A DNA stretch of 64,000 bases from Phaeoceros laevis (GCA_049999765.1 JBNGIQ010008820.1:1-64000); one strand, 5' to 3'; shown: positions 20,525 to 33,423, numbered from the stretch's first letter. The notes: a model not told the origin generated them from the letters alone. Numbers and translations are program-made.

Positions 20525-21538
20525 CACTCCTGCGTGCTGTAATATTTCCCCGTAACATCTGTATTATTCTTATGTAGGTCTGACAGCCCTGTTTAGATAT
20601 CTGATTGGTAGTAGACAGTGTATGGCATAGCTGACCCTGAAATGTCACTATGCTGAAGCTCAATGCACATCACAAGGTATTCGTTGGTGCTTGCGTATAT
20701 GTTCTGTACTGCCTCCTCAGTGGTAACAGTTGGCATGACCACTGATGTTGTATAGGGAGCAGTGTGTCCAAAGATTGGCATTGTCTCCACGGCCGAAGTG
20801 GTCATGTGGATTAGCTTGCGAACTATCAGGCCCGTTTGACCTGTTACCAGTTCCTCCACTGTTCAAGGCTTCCTCCAACTATGGTTTGACAGCAGCCTCC
20901 TTGTGTTTCTTTTTTGGTGACAAGACACCAGCCCTCTTGTTTTCAGCAGTTTGTAACAGCTACTTGGCTGCTTCATTTGTTTGCCGAATTGACGCTTTTC
21001 CACTACACTTCCGGCTTGGTTTGGATGTTTAGGCTGTGATCATCTTGCAGGCGTTGTAACTAATGTAAAAGCTTACGAGGTCTTAGAGGGTCTTGAAAAG
21101 GTCAGAAGTTCGAAGGAACAAGCTGCTGGCATGGAAGAGTTCCGTTCGCATGTCCATGATTGGTCGAAACGAAGAGTTCTACTTGGTGAAGGATCTACGT
21201 ATGGAGCGATTAGCCTAGGAGAATTGTAACTTGCCTAGATATATATGCAGTGCATTTTCGCGAAAAAGACGGACAACTTTTGGGCTCAGGCTGTGCTTCG
21301 AGTGAATCCTGTCCTTCCGGAAAACGTGGTTCCCTCGGAGCCCTCCCACTAATTGCGCACGTAATACGTTGGGGAGGGAGGGTTGTTTATGGGTAACCAA
21401 ATCCAGTTACCGCTTACCTATCATTTTCTAGCGCCAAAACAAATCCCCTTATCATGAAAGGGGCTCAAAACCCTTGCAGAGGATTTCGGTACTCACCAGG
21501 CACCGGCACCGGCACCTGCGGTAGCCGCTGCAGCTACG
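20525..21538. other. Intergenic, upstream of TOC75
   Basis: No supported gene. The last 85 bp form an open frame continuous with the TOC75 first exon, rich in Ala-Pro codons (gcaccg repeats) but without an ATG. It is probably leader sequence. Confidence 0.45.
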
Positions 21539-24500
21539 ATGCAGTGTCTGCAGCGGTACCCTGGATTCGAGGCCTTACACTGCACGAATGCTGCACCAGC
21601 AGCTCCGGCCCGCAGATTGACAGGAAGAATCTGCATCCGTGCTAACCGCAGATTCAGCAACAATGGAGTGCGTGTCAGCATTGACTCTGGAGCAGACAGG
21701 GGACCTCAGCGACCTGCTGGGACTAGTGCCTCCACCGACAAGCATGCTACTTCACTCAGAGGCCCCAAGGGTCTGCCGTCCATGGCCATCTTGCCGAAAG
21801 CTTTGCTAGCCGTTGCTGTTGCTGGAGCTGGTGCAGGGGCATTTGCGTTTGCTNNNNNNNNNNNNNNNNNNNNNNNNNNNNNNNNNNNNNNNNNNNNNNN
21901 NNNNNNNNNNNNNNNNNNNNNNNNNNNNNNNNNNNNNNNNNNNNNNNNNNNNNNNNNNNNNNNNNNNNNNNNNNNNNNNNNNNNNNNNNNNNNNNNNNNN
22001 NNNNNNNNNNNNNNNNNNNNNNNNNNNNNNNNNNNNNNNNNNNNNNNNNNNNNNNNNNNNNNNNNNNNNNNNNNNNNNNNNNNNNNNNNNNNNNNNNNNN
22101 NNNNNNNNNNNNNNNNNNNNNNNNNNNNNNNNNNNNNNNNNNNNNNNNNNNNNNNNNNNNNNNNNNNNNNNNNNNNNNNNNNNNNNNNNNNNNNNNNNNN
22201 NNNNNNNNNNNNNNNNNNNNNNNNNNNNNNNNNNNNNNNNNNNNNNNNNNNNNGGATGGGGAGGTGATGGTGGGGGGAACTGGTTTGGAAACGGTTGGGG
22301 CTGGTTTGTGTCCTTGTACAGTGGCAGAGCTTTGGCGGAAGATGAGTTTGTGGAGTCATTTGATTCCCACGGTTTGCGAGTCGGCTTGAAGGTTCCGGTG
22401 AATAAGCTGAACGCAGCAAAAAAGTATAAGGTGTCGGATGTTGAGCTCATTGACAAGCGGACGAAGCAGGCCATCAGCACTAAGGACCCCTTCTTTGAGC
22501 TTGTGACGCTGAGGCCTGGCGGAGTATATTCTAAGCAGCAGCTGGAGACTGAAGTGGAGAACTTGCTGAACTGTGGAATGTTCCAGAGTATTGAGATGGA
22601 GACCTTGACGCAGCCGGACGGAACTCTCACGTCTCAGATTTCCTTCGTCGAAAGTCAGTGGCATGCTGCAGATTCCTTCAAATGTGCCAATGTAGGGCTT
22701 CTAACACAGAGCAGACCTCCCGAGTCGGAGGCGACCATGACTGATCAGCAGCGGGAAGAGTACATGAAAATGCAGGAGGAGGAGTATAAGAATCGGTTGC
22801 GTCAAGCCAGGCCCTGCATGCTGCCACAGAGTGTTGAGCGGGAAATTGCCTCCTGGCTCAGGCAGGAGACGAAGGTCTCTGCCAGAATGCTTCAGAGAAT
22901 CAGGGACAGGGTTCAGAGGTGGTACCATGATGAGGGCTATGCCTGTGCTCAGGTGGTGAATTTTGGAAACTTAAACACGAACGAAGTGGTTTGCGAAGTG
23001 GTGGAGGGTGATGTCACAAGAGTGCAGATTATGTTTCAAGATAAAATGGGAAATCCCTGTGAAGGGAATACCTCTCAGAAAATTATACAGCGAGAGCTGC
23101 CTTCCCAGGTAACTTCTCGCAAAATGTGGGACCCATTGAACTTCTAATCTATATTGCATGTAGACACATAACATGGCACTAATACAGACTGTTTCGACTG
23201 CAGCTCAGTGGTGGTCAAGTCTTCAACATCGAGGCTGGCAAGAAGGCTTTGAGAAATATAAACGCCCTTGCCCTCTTCTCGAACATTGAGGTCAACCCTA
23301 GACCAGATGAGGACATTGATGGTGGCATCGTGGTGGAGGTGAAATTGAAGGAACTGGATCAAAGAACAGCAGAAGTCAGTACAGAATGGAGTATTGTACC
23401 AAGCAGCAGTGGGAAACCGAGCCTGGTCAGTTCACTTAACTGGTGCTAAGCTTTTCTAAGTGATGGACGACCTTCTGGTACAGTGATCTGTTAGAACCCC
23501 AGTGTGATGTTATGTTATTTTCTCACTGAAGATGTGTTTTGGCAAAAACAGGCTTCAATACAACCTGGCGGCAGTGTGACTTTTGAGCACCGTAATCTAC
23601 AAGGACTGAACCGTTCAATTCTTGGATGTGTCACATCAAACAATCTACTGAACCCACAGGTATCAGGACAGTTCTTAGTGACTACTTGTCACGCAGTAAG
23701 TTTTATGATTCGTTGATGCATAACCAAACACTATCTCTAACAACTTGTACCTGATTCAGGACGATCTTGGATTCAAGATGGAATATGTGCATCCTTACGT
23801 CGACGGCATAGACGACCCTCGTAGTCGAACGTTCCGAGCTAGCTGTTTCAATAGCCGAAAGTTAAGTGCAGTCTTCACTGGAGGTGTAGGGGTGGAGGAA
23901 GTGCCTGCTGTGTGGGTTGACAGAGCTGGTCTGAAAGCGAACATAACTGAGGTAAGTGTGGAGCCCTTGCCGTTGTCGATTTTGTTGGGAACGTTGTATA
24001 TTTCTTCATTGGATGTTAGTCAAGGTCACCATGGATGCTTCTTGACAGAACTTCACACGGCAAAGTAAATACACATACGGATTGGTCGTGGAAGAAGTGA
24101 CCACTAGAGATGAAACCAGTGCTATTTGCACTGTTGGTGCTCGTACACTTCCAAGCGGTGCCCTTAGCATGGATGGACCACCGACCACACATAGTGATAC
24201 TGGGGTTGACCGTGTAGCTTTTCTTCAAGGGAACATCACCCATGACAATACCAGATTCGTGAATGGGACACCTATTGGCACTCGAAATATATTCCAGGTA
24301 TGTCCAACAAAAGTGTTTCAGGCTTCCCTGGACTTGACTTAGATTGTCAATTTTTCATGGAGAGTTTCTAATGAGCTCCGGTGTTGGACAGTGGGACCAA
24401 GGGCTTGGTATTGGGAGCAGGTTTCCCTTCTTTAACCGGCATATGGTAACCTTGACACGCTTCATCCAGCTCCAACCTGAGGAGAAAAATAGCGAGACAC

Positions 24501-25084
24501 CTCCCCCTGTTGCTGTCCTTCATGGACGGTATGGGGGTTGTGTTGGTGACCTTGCCAGCTATGATGCTTTCACACTGGGTGGACCATATTCCGTGCGAGG
24601 TTACAACATGGGTGAACTTGGTGCTTGTCGCCACTTCCTTGAGGTATGAAAGCAGCTTGTATGTCTTTCATGTTAAGTTTCTTGAGGAGTCTCTCTCAAC
24701 TGGTGGCCGAGTCCGCACAGTAAATTGACAACTGATTTCTTGGACAAGATAGTTTCTGGATAGAACATTGGTGTGTCTCCAAAAGGTGTCTTAGAGTTGG
24801 CTTATTCTGGTCTAATCTCTGGCAACCTTATTGTTCATGTGCAGCTGGCAACTGAGGTAAGAATACCAATAAAGGATAGACATGTGTATGGGTTCCTTGA
24901 GTATGGAACAGATCTTGGGTCGTCCAAGGACGTGCGGGGAAATCCAACAGAGTTTTTCAGACGGCCTGGGCACGGTGCATCTTACGGTGTAGGAGTAAAG
25001 CTGGGCTCCGTGAGAGCCGAATATGCAAGAGATTGCAACGCTGGCTCCGGGTCTCTTTTTGTGAGATTCGGAGAGAGGTTTTGA
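21539..25084 (+). CDS. TOC75: TOC75, protein-import channel of the plastid outer envelope
   Basis: TOC75 is the Omp85-family beta-barrel that conducts preproteins across the outer envelope, with Toc159 and Toc34. Exons: 21539-23108 (contains the N gap 21854-22253), 23204-23425, 23552-23659, 23760-23951, 24049-24297, 24392-24643 and 24845-25084; all joins are phase 0. The bipartite transit region (LPKALLAVAVAGAGAGAFAFA) runs into the gap and reappears as a Gly/Trp-rich stretch, the usual polyglycine segment. POTRA repeats follow (KKYKVSDVELID, LRPGGVYSKQQLE, RDRVQRWYHDEGYACAQVVN, FNIEAGKKALRNINALALFS). The barrel carries QPGGSVTFEHRNLQGLNRS, RTFRASCFNSRKLSAVFTGG and LGGPYSVRGYNMGELGACR, ending VRFGERF. 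Frames either side of the gap differ, so its true length is not 400 or it hides an intron. Confidence 0.95.
21854..22253. other. Assembly gap of 400 Ns inside TOC75 exon 1
   Basis: Exactly 400 unknown bases, bounded by Ala/Gly-coding sequence on the left and Gly/Trp-coding sequence on the right. The low-complexity polyglycine-coding segment of TOC75 probably caused the break. Long open frames that appear to cross it are artefacts of translating N. Confidence 0.98.
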
Positions 25085-25531
25085 CAAATTTATTGTTCCG
25101 TAGGAATTAGTTGGGTTAGGGTGGAGCTGAGTCATTTTTTTATGTCGGCGCCCAGCTTGGTTGTTGTGGCTGGCTTGGGCTAGATCATTTGAGCTACTCT
25201 TTGTCCTCTTTAATGAGTTCTCCCATGAAACTGCAAGCCATCCAGTCATGCATTCCATGTTGGTAGGAGGTATGGCTACAGAACTTCCAATTATGCGCAA
25301 AATGGTGTCCAATGCAGATTCGAAATCGTATGTATGGCCTGCCGCCGAACCCGGTTTTGCCACTCAGCAGGACAAAGTTTCCGGCCAGGATGGCTCTCAT
25401 GAATTATGAAGCATTTTCTGTAAGCGCGATCTATATTGCACACATTTTGGCCGTTCCCTGCCCCTGCTTGATAATGACGACATGGCTTTAGAACGCAGGC
25501 TCACAGGAACACCGGCTGGGTAATAATAAAG
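25085..25531. other. Convergent intergenic region, TOC75 and PPR 3' ends
   Basis: About 450 bp holding the 3' untranslated regions of two convergent genes. No coding sequence or clear poly(A) signal can be singled out. Confidence 0.5.
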
Positions 25532-28500
25532 TCACCAGTAGTCCCCACAAGAACACTTTCCGTCCTCGAACACATGAAAGCGGCTTGCGTCTCTGCAAAC
25601 GATAGTTCGCAGCTCGATCTTTGAGATGAGTGCGATCGCTCGGTGGCAGTCCTCACAAACCCGCAGATTCTTGGTTACTCGTATAGTCATTCCTTCGGGT
25701 GTTTTGAGAAGGGCATGAGCTATAGCTAGCTTTTCACTGTGGCCACACAACGAGTCCTCCTTCTCATCATCTGGTATGTGGCGCAGAACAGAGTCAAGAT
25801 GTGGTACATATCCATGGTGCTTCATTTTGCCAATAAGTTCTCGCACCTTTGCATGTATACCTTGGCTTTCAGGATGCCCTTTATCCCCAGCGAAAAACGT
25901 ATGCACAATCCCACCCATGTCAGTCCACCAGCTCTGTCCTGGCTTCTTCCATGCATGTGCTTTCATTCTCCTTGCCTGGATCTCCTTGGCATCCACCAGC
26001 ATGTGAGCTGCTGAGTAGATGTTTGACATCAACACGTATGCTGCGGCATCATGTTTATCCAAACCAATTGCCAATTCAAATGCCTGTCTTCCCAGCTCCA
26101 CTTTCCTCCACTTACGACAAGCACCCAACACAGTTTGCCACACTGCACCATCAGCTTGGTAAGGCATTGTCTTAACTATATCCATTGCCTTGTCAATGTG
26201 GCCTGCACGGCTCAGAAGGTCAATCAAGCAAGTATAGTGATCAAGGGATGGAGAAATGCCATATTCCCTTGTCATTACCTCGAAGTACTTCTGGCCCTTA
26301 TCCACTAGACCCACGTGACTGCACACTGTGAGAACACTCAGAAATGTGATGCTGTTAGGTTTGAGGCCATCGTGCCTCATCCTCTCCACCAAATCAAATA
26401 CAAGGTCGCTTTCTCCTTGATCAGCGTATCCTGAAATCAATGCACTCCATGTGACTATGTCTCTTCTAGGCAATGAATCAAACACTTCTTGTGCGTCACC
26501 CATGCTTCCACATTTACCATACATGTCAATAAGACTACTCGTGACAAACGAATCAGTGGCATCAAGTCCCGTTTTCGAGATTTGTGCATGGATTTCCTTC
26601 CCTCTCTGCAGTCCTGCTGTACTGACACAAGCCTTCAGGGCGCCGACAAAAGCTCGAGTGTCTGGGACCACCCCTTCCTGTTGCATCTGCGTGTAAAGCT
26701 GGAAAGCTTCTTCACCTTCTTCCATCTGGGCGTACCCTAAGATCATGGTAGTCCAAGAAACCACATCACGACGTGGCATTTTCTCAAAAACACACCTAGC
26801 ACTCACCAGGCTTCCACATTTTGCGTATGCATCAACCAAGATGTTCCCGACCATCAAAACTGCTTCTGATCCACTCTTCACCACCTGCTTGTGTATGGCC
26901 ATAACTTGCTCCAGGGACTGTTTTTTCACACGTTTCCCATCTCCTCCAGTCCATACTTCCAAAGCCGCCAGGCCACTGCAAGCCTTGAGTGCAGCAACAA
27001 ATGTTCGGCTGTCTGGAACACCACCTTCCTGCTGCATCCAAGCATAACATTCCAAGGCATTCTTGAACTCTTCCATTTCTGCATACCCTAAGATCATGGC
27101 ATTCCAGGTGAACACATCACGATGGGGCATCTTATCAAACACGTGTCTCGCATCCGCCAAGCTGCCACACTTGGCATACGCATCCACTAGCATGGTCCCA
27201 ACAAATACAGTCGCTTCGGCTCCACTTCTCACTGCCTGGAAGTGAATAGCTCTGACTAGCTTGAGCAATCGTGTTTTCATTGCATCAGCTTGGTAACCTG
27301 CTTCTAGCACAGTCAAACTGCTGCAAGCCTTCAGCGCTGCAACAAATGTTCGGTCATTGGGGAGCACACCTTCCTGTTGCATTCGTGCATACAATTGCAA
27401 GGCCTCTTCACCCTTTTCCATCTGAGAGTACCCCAAAATCATGGCATTCCATGAAACCACGTCATGATGTGGCATTTTCTCAAACACCTGCCTTGCATCC
27501 ATAAGGTTTCCGCACTTGGCATACACATCAACCAGCATTGTCCCCACAAATACAGCTGTCTCAGACCCGCTGTTCACGACCTGTAAGTGAATGGCCTTCG
27601 CTTCCTCCAGGGAACGCTTCTTTCGACATTCTTCACCAACTTCATTCCCTTCCACCCCAGCTAAAGCACTGCAGGCCTTCAGTGCAGCAACAAATGTTCG
27701 ATTATCTGGAAATAACCCTTCTTTCTGTAGCTCCCCGTACAGTTTCAGAGCTTCTTCACCCTCCTCCATCTGGGCATACCCTATTATCATGGAATTCCAG
27801 GAAACTAGATCGCGATGGGGCATCTCGTCAAAGACGCGCCTAGCATCCACCAGGCTTCCACATTTTGCATACACATCTACCAGCATATTCCCTACATACA
27901 CGTCCGACCCACACCCACTCTTCACTACCTGTGAGTGGATGGTTCTGACCTGTTCCAGGTTCACATGTTTCCGATCAGCTTCAATCCTCTCGTCTAAGGC
28001 TACCAGGCTACAGCAAGCCTTCAGCACAGCAACAAATGTTCTGTGGTCTGGTACCACACCTTCTTGTTGCATGCGTGCATACAACGTCAAAGCTTCTGTC
28101 CCGTTTTCCACTCGTGTGTAGCCTGAGATCATCGCGTTCCAAGAAACCACATCACGATGAGGTATTCTTTCAAAGACGCTTCTAGCATGGACCAAGCTCC
28201 CACATTTTGCATATACGTCTATTAGCATGGTCCCCACGTACACATCTGACTCAAACCCCCTTTCAACCACGTCAGCGTGGATTTTCTTAGCACTTCTCAG
28301 GTCCTTCAAGCCACCACACGCTTTCAGTGCAGCCACACAAGCGTGTGATCTTAGATTCACTCCATCTGAGATCATTTTCGCATAGACTCTGAGTGCCTTT
28401 CTGCCTTGCCCAGATTGGGTATATTCTGATATGAGTGCAGTCCAAGAAATACCATCCTGGTGAGGTGACATCAATTCACCAGTCTTTGCAGGTCTGTGTT

Positions 28501-28872
28501 CACCATAAAAGCTCATCCAGCTTTTGAGCACGCCCTTACCACCACTTATGCCTGACAACTTCCCTTCAGCAGCATTCCCTAAGCGGCCGGCTGCAGTATC
28601 CCAACGGTTTGTCCATAGTGCCTGCTTCCGGCTTTTGTACGCCAATTCTGCTAACTGGGGATAGTGCTGAAAAATGGATCCCCCAATTGTCAATCAACCA
28701 GGGCTCTCTGACAGAGTTTCACAGAAAGGGATCAGAGCTCGTCACTTACTTTTTGGTTTCGGTTGTCCCATTCTGTCGGGTTTGTGATAGACTTCTGCCA
28801 AAGCTGCTCCGCAGTTATGTGCTCTCGGAATAACCTCCAACCTACAGGCAGAGTTGGAAAATTCAGTGACAT
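25532..28872 (-). CDS. PLS-class PPR-DYW protein with split N-terminal PDF-like motif
   Basis: A candidate organellar C-to-U RNA-editing factor. I propose two exons: 28872-28750 (41 codons, ATG at 28872) and 28666-25532, with an 83-nt GT-AG intron, giving 1085 aa. Exon 1 ends TAEQLWQKSITNPTEWDNRN and exon 2 opens HYPQLAELAYKSRKQALWTN. Joined, they match the PDF motif of OSB proteins and of the PPR gene at 15264. The single long frame alone would have to start at a TTG. About six PLS triplets follow (VDVYAKCGSLVDARRVFDEM, DVVSWNAMILGY, ARMQQEGVLPNDRTFVAALK), most with an extra segment of about 11-15 residues before LEQVRTIHSQ. Then come E/E+ (SWWTDMGGIVHTFFAGDKGH) and a complete DYW domain with HSE (GHSEKLAIAHALL), CEDCH and terminal CSCGDYW. 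Confidence 0.93.
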
Positions 28873-30738
28873 TGTACCTACGGTGTGGTATTACAAAGTG
28901 GAAGCCTGGAATCCACCGTACCACTTTCAACAGGACCAGGTGCAGTGATTGGGCCAGCCCTGAACTTCTGCAAAGTGTTGAGCTTGGGTTGCACCAGCGC
29001 AACTTTACATTGGTCATCGATCCACATGCCTTTTCCTGAAGGCATGCCAAAAATCCGTTCCATTCGGATGTCTCTGAAAATATTCATCGTCACTCAGCAG
29101 CAGCTGCAACCTGAGTACACATCTTCTAGCACAAAGGTTGAACAACTCACATTATTTCGGCTATCGTCCGGCCACTGACTCGGATCTTGAAAGAACTCCT
29201 TCCACAGATATTCCTCCATCGTGACGGAGCCTGCAAACCACACATTGCAAAGGTTCAGCGCTGCCCAGCACACTTCGAGTGCATTGCGTTAGCACACTGA
29301 ACATGTACCCTGGTTTGCGCCATCGTTTGGTCTTTGCAGTGTATACACACAAATTGCAGCAGCATTCTGTTTCTTCCTGGCAGCCGCTGCCAGGGCTGTA
29401 AGCCTCACGGCCATCAAGGTATCCTATCCTTGAACTCGACCAAATGCTTCCGTCAGATGCTTCACGAAGGACACCCTGTTACTTCGAGAGACTGCGCAGC
29501 CCAATCCAACTTCCTAAATGGTTGAGAACCCGATTCCCTCTCGTGAAGAAAGCACCTAACCTGGTGTGTATCAGATAGACTAAAGTTGTGCACAGCAAAT
29601 GTCGGGCCCCAAACCAAGCTTGTGGGCAGAACACTGTCCCCGATGTGCGAGAGCACAAGGTTGCAGCCATGTCCCTGTTCCTGCGACAGTCCATCTCAAC
29701 TATATGACCATGAACGTGTCAGGTCCAGGCAATATTCTGGTGTCTGCAAGTAAACAATTTCGACATGCTCATAGTTCAGATGAATAGTGTTGCGTTCGAG
29801 CTAGTGCAGAAACCTTTCCACTCTTTCGGCGGTTTGCTTGTAAGGAGCCTGTAAACAATCATGCTTCCGTGTGTCAGGGATCTGCTCAAGTTCAACGAAG
29901 CCCTAAGCCTGGACTGCAGAGGATGCCAACCACTACGACAACTATGAAACATCAAGATGGCTCTCTCCAGTCCAGGCTGGAGTTCCGTGGAGGACGTGGT
30001 ATCTCTCCTCTTGCTTAGTAGTTTTACAGGCTGCTATTCAGACCAGTCTAGTCAACAGGCGCCCGTTGCCTCAACCTGGAATTTGGACTGTGTCCTACCA
30101 GATTACCGGCTTCTACACCATGTCTGTGACAAGCTATCTTCACATATTTTCCTCAGTAAGCGCGGTAGCATCTGGATGGAAAATATATGAGTCGCGAGTG
30201 ACGATTTGACCCCTGCTTGTCTGCTGCCCTGCAGATGGAACACAACGTAGCGGACATTTGTATCTCTGCAGTGTGCGGACACCTATATGAAACAAACCAA
30301 GGTACATCTTGCTTTGTGCAGGCAGTGCAGCAATCGGATCCCTTTGTCGTCACTCTTGCAGAGTAATGTTCAACCGTCTGCGCAGACGATTCAACGATGG
30401 ATGAACATCCATGGAGAGGTAAGTGGCGGCACAGCAGACGACTCGAGTTTGATAGCATGTCTGCATGTACCAAAAATCTAAGAGGGCGCCAGGGACAAAT
30501 CTTTGGGTTAAGAACTGGCTCGCACCTGCCTGGGTGCGAGCCAAGCTCAACTCTTCTGCAAGACACTAGAGCACCATGGTCCCGGCACCGCACGCTTTGG
30601 CACCTGCTTCGCTAGAAAATGGTAAAGCTTGATTCAAGTCCGTAATTTGGCGTGGTTTCTGGAAACTACTAGCGAATTCTGCCTGTCTAAGCCTGCCTAT
30701 GCGTACAGGTGTGGCGGCAAACGAGGACCAAATGTCTC
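28873..30738. other. Divergent intergenic region between two PPR genes
   Basis: About 1.9 kb between start codons of head-to-head PPR genes. Many short frames on both strands, none with a recognisable motif. Presumably contains both promoters. Confidence 0.5.
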
Positions 30739-33423
30739 ATGGGACTAGTGTCGAGGTACTTCAAAGGTACCACCGACTGCAGTAAGGGAATCGGCGAAGT
30801 GAGTGGCAAGCATGTGGTTCTCTTTTGATGACTTACTGCCGAGTTCTTCGACTCACAATTTGGATTACTGGATTTTCAGCTCCATCTCAATTCTTCAGCT
30901 GTAAGGCATCAAATTACAAGTGAGGCAAGCTGGAATAACCCACAATGGATGCCAAAGGCTTTAGACAGGAGAAAGACAGGTGCAGGCAGCTCTGGAACGT
31001 GCAATAGTTCTTTGGGCCAATGTAAAAATGGAAACATTGTTGGTTTGATGCCACCTCAACGCGAGTCCTTCACCTGGACAGCACTTATATCCCAACACAC
31101 CAAGTGCGGGCAAAGTAGACAGGCTCTCAGAATCTATCAGGAAATGCTAGAGGGTGGAGTGAAGCCGAATTCGTACACCTTCGTTGCAGTGTTGAAGGCA
31201 TGCAGCAGCTTGCAAGACCTTGAAAGTGCTAGGCAAGTTCATGCTGAAGTGGTTGAAAGTGGGTTCTTGTCAGATGTGTATGTGGGAACCATGTTGGTAG
31301 ATACTTATGGAAAATGTGGAAGCTTGGTGGATGCTAGGCTTGTGTTTGAAATGATGTCCCATCGTGATATTGTTTCCTGGAATGCCATGATATGGGGGTG
31401 TGTCCAGATGGGAAATGGTGAAGAGGCTCTAAAGCTGTATACATGGATGCAACAGGAAGGTGTCATACCTGACAGTCGAACGTTTGTTGGCGCACTGAAG
31501 GCATGCAGTGCCCTTTCCGATTTGGAAGAGGGGCACGGCACTGATGGGAACCTTGAAAAATCTGTCTGTTTGGAGCGAGTTCGGGCCATTCACTCACACA
31601 TTGTGAAACACAGGTCTGAGTCCGCTGTATTTGTGGGGAACATGCTGGTGGATTTGTATGCGAAGTGTGGAAGTCTAGAGGATGCCAGGTGTGTCTTTGA
31701 AAACATGCGTTATCGTGATGTGGTTTCCTGGAATGCCATGATATCAGGATACGCACAGTTGGGAAGTGGGGAAGAAGCTTTGCAGTTGTATGCACGGATG
31801 CAACAGGACTGTATAGTGCCTGATGCCCGAACATTTCTTAGCGCTGTCAAGGCTTGCAGTGTGCTGGTTGCTTCAGAGGAAATGAATCTTACTGATGGGA
31901 AGTATGGAAAGGAATGGTGCCTGGAGCAGGTCAGAGAAATCCACAGTCAGAAAGTGCAGGGTGGGTCAGAGATGGGTGTGTTTCTGGGGACAATGCTGAT
32001 GGATGTATATGCAAAATGTGGGAGTATGGTGGATTCAAGGAGTGTCTTTGAAAAGCTGCCTCATCGTGATGTCGTATCTTGGAATGCGATGATCTTGGGA
32101 TACTGTCAGATTGGTGAGGGCGAAGAAGCCTTGAAATTGTATACCCAGATGCAGCAGGAAGGTATACTACCTACTGACCGTACATTTCTTTGTGCACTGA
32201 GGGCTTGCTGTAGCCTACCTGTGGTAGAAGACTCTGAGGTGCTGGGCGGTGTTGCAGGACGTGTGAAAACACGGTGGCTGGAGCAAGTGAGGATGATTCA
32301 CTCACAGGTAGTGCAAAGTAGGTATCACTCGGCTGTATATGTCGGGAACATGCTGGTGGATGTTTATGCAAAATGTGGCAGCCTGGTGGATTCCAGATCT
32401 GTTTTTGAGAACATGCCTCACCGTGATGTGGTCTCCTGGAACACAATGCTCTTGGGGTATGTTGAGATGGGAAACGGTGCTGAGGCTTTGGAGCTTTATG
32501 GAAGGATGCAACAAGAAGGTGTGGTATCAGATGACCGAACAGTGATCGCAGCCCTCAAAGCATGCAGTCTTGTGGCGGCTTTGGAGAAGGGGAAGGAGAT
32601 CCATGCTCAGATATTGGAAACTGGACATGAGTCGACTGGTCTATTTGTGCCAACCGCTCTGATCGACATGTATGCTAAATGTGGCCACATGGAAAATGCA
32701 CAGAACGTCTTCGATGCACTGACCACAAGAAGCATCGTGACATGGAGTGCATTAATTGCAGGATATGCCAACCAGGGAGAGAGTGAAGTTGTCTTTGATC
32801 TGTACGAGAGGATGAAGCTGGAGGGCATGCAGCCAAATGGTACCATATTCCTTAGTATTCTCACCGTCTGCAGTCACTTAGGCCTATTGGACAAGGGGCA
32901 GAAGTACTTCGAGGCTATGAGCAAGGACTCCGGCATAACTCCAACCATTGCCCACTTCACTTGCTTGGTCGATCTCCTTGGACGTGGTGGGCACTTGGAC
33001 AAGGCGATGGCATTAGTGAAGGCCATGCCTTGTCAAGCTGATGGTGTCCTGTGGCAAACTCTGTTAAGTGCATGTCGAAAGTGGGGGAATGTGGAGCTTG
33101 GAAAGGAGGCTTTTGAGGGTGCCCTGAGGTTGGATAAAAATGATTCTGCAGCTTATGTGCTGATGTCAAACATCTACGCAGCTGCTCACATGGGACAGGA
33201 TGCAAGCCAAATCCAAGCAACAAGGTTGAAAACAGGGGCATTGAAGCAACCAGGACAGAGCTGGTGGACCGATGTGTGCGGCGTTGTGCATGCATTTGCT
33301 GTTGGGGATAGAGGACATCCTGAAATCCTTGCTATTTGTGCTAAGGTGCAAGACATAGGCGTGAAGCTGATGGAGGAAGCGTACATGCCCCGACTTACCT
33401 GTGTTGCAGAACATACTGCATGA
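30739..33423 (+). CDS. PLS-class PPR protein, DYW lost by frameshift (paralogue of the gene at 25532)
   Basis: I propose exon 1 at 30739-30798 (20 codons, ending TTDCSKGIGE) and exon 2 at 30880-33423, with an 81-nt GT-AG intron, giving 867 aa. The exon-1 end aligns base for base in spacing with exon 1 of the neighbouring PPR-DYW gene, so the intron is probably shared, although the PDF residues WDNR are not kept here. Starting at the first long-frame ATG (30949) would give 824 aa. Five or so PLS triplets follow (VDTYGKCGSLVDARLVFEMM, DVVSWNAMISGYAQLGSGEE, MQQEGILPTDRTFLCALRAC), with the same inserted segment before LEQVR-IHSQ, then E/E+ (SWWTDVCGVVHAFAVGDRGH). A stop at 33421 cuts the protein where DYW would begin. 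It may act with a partner deaminase, or it may be decaying. Confidence 0.87.

Noticed and set aside
21806-22630. Long frames crossing the N gap on both strands
   Set aside because: Length comes from translating unknown bases; the real coding sequence is TOC75 on the plus strand.
26451-28121. Several 60-176 codon plus-strand frames
   Set aside because: All are antisense to the PPR-DYW gene and repeat with its period.
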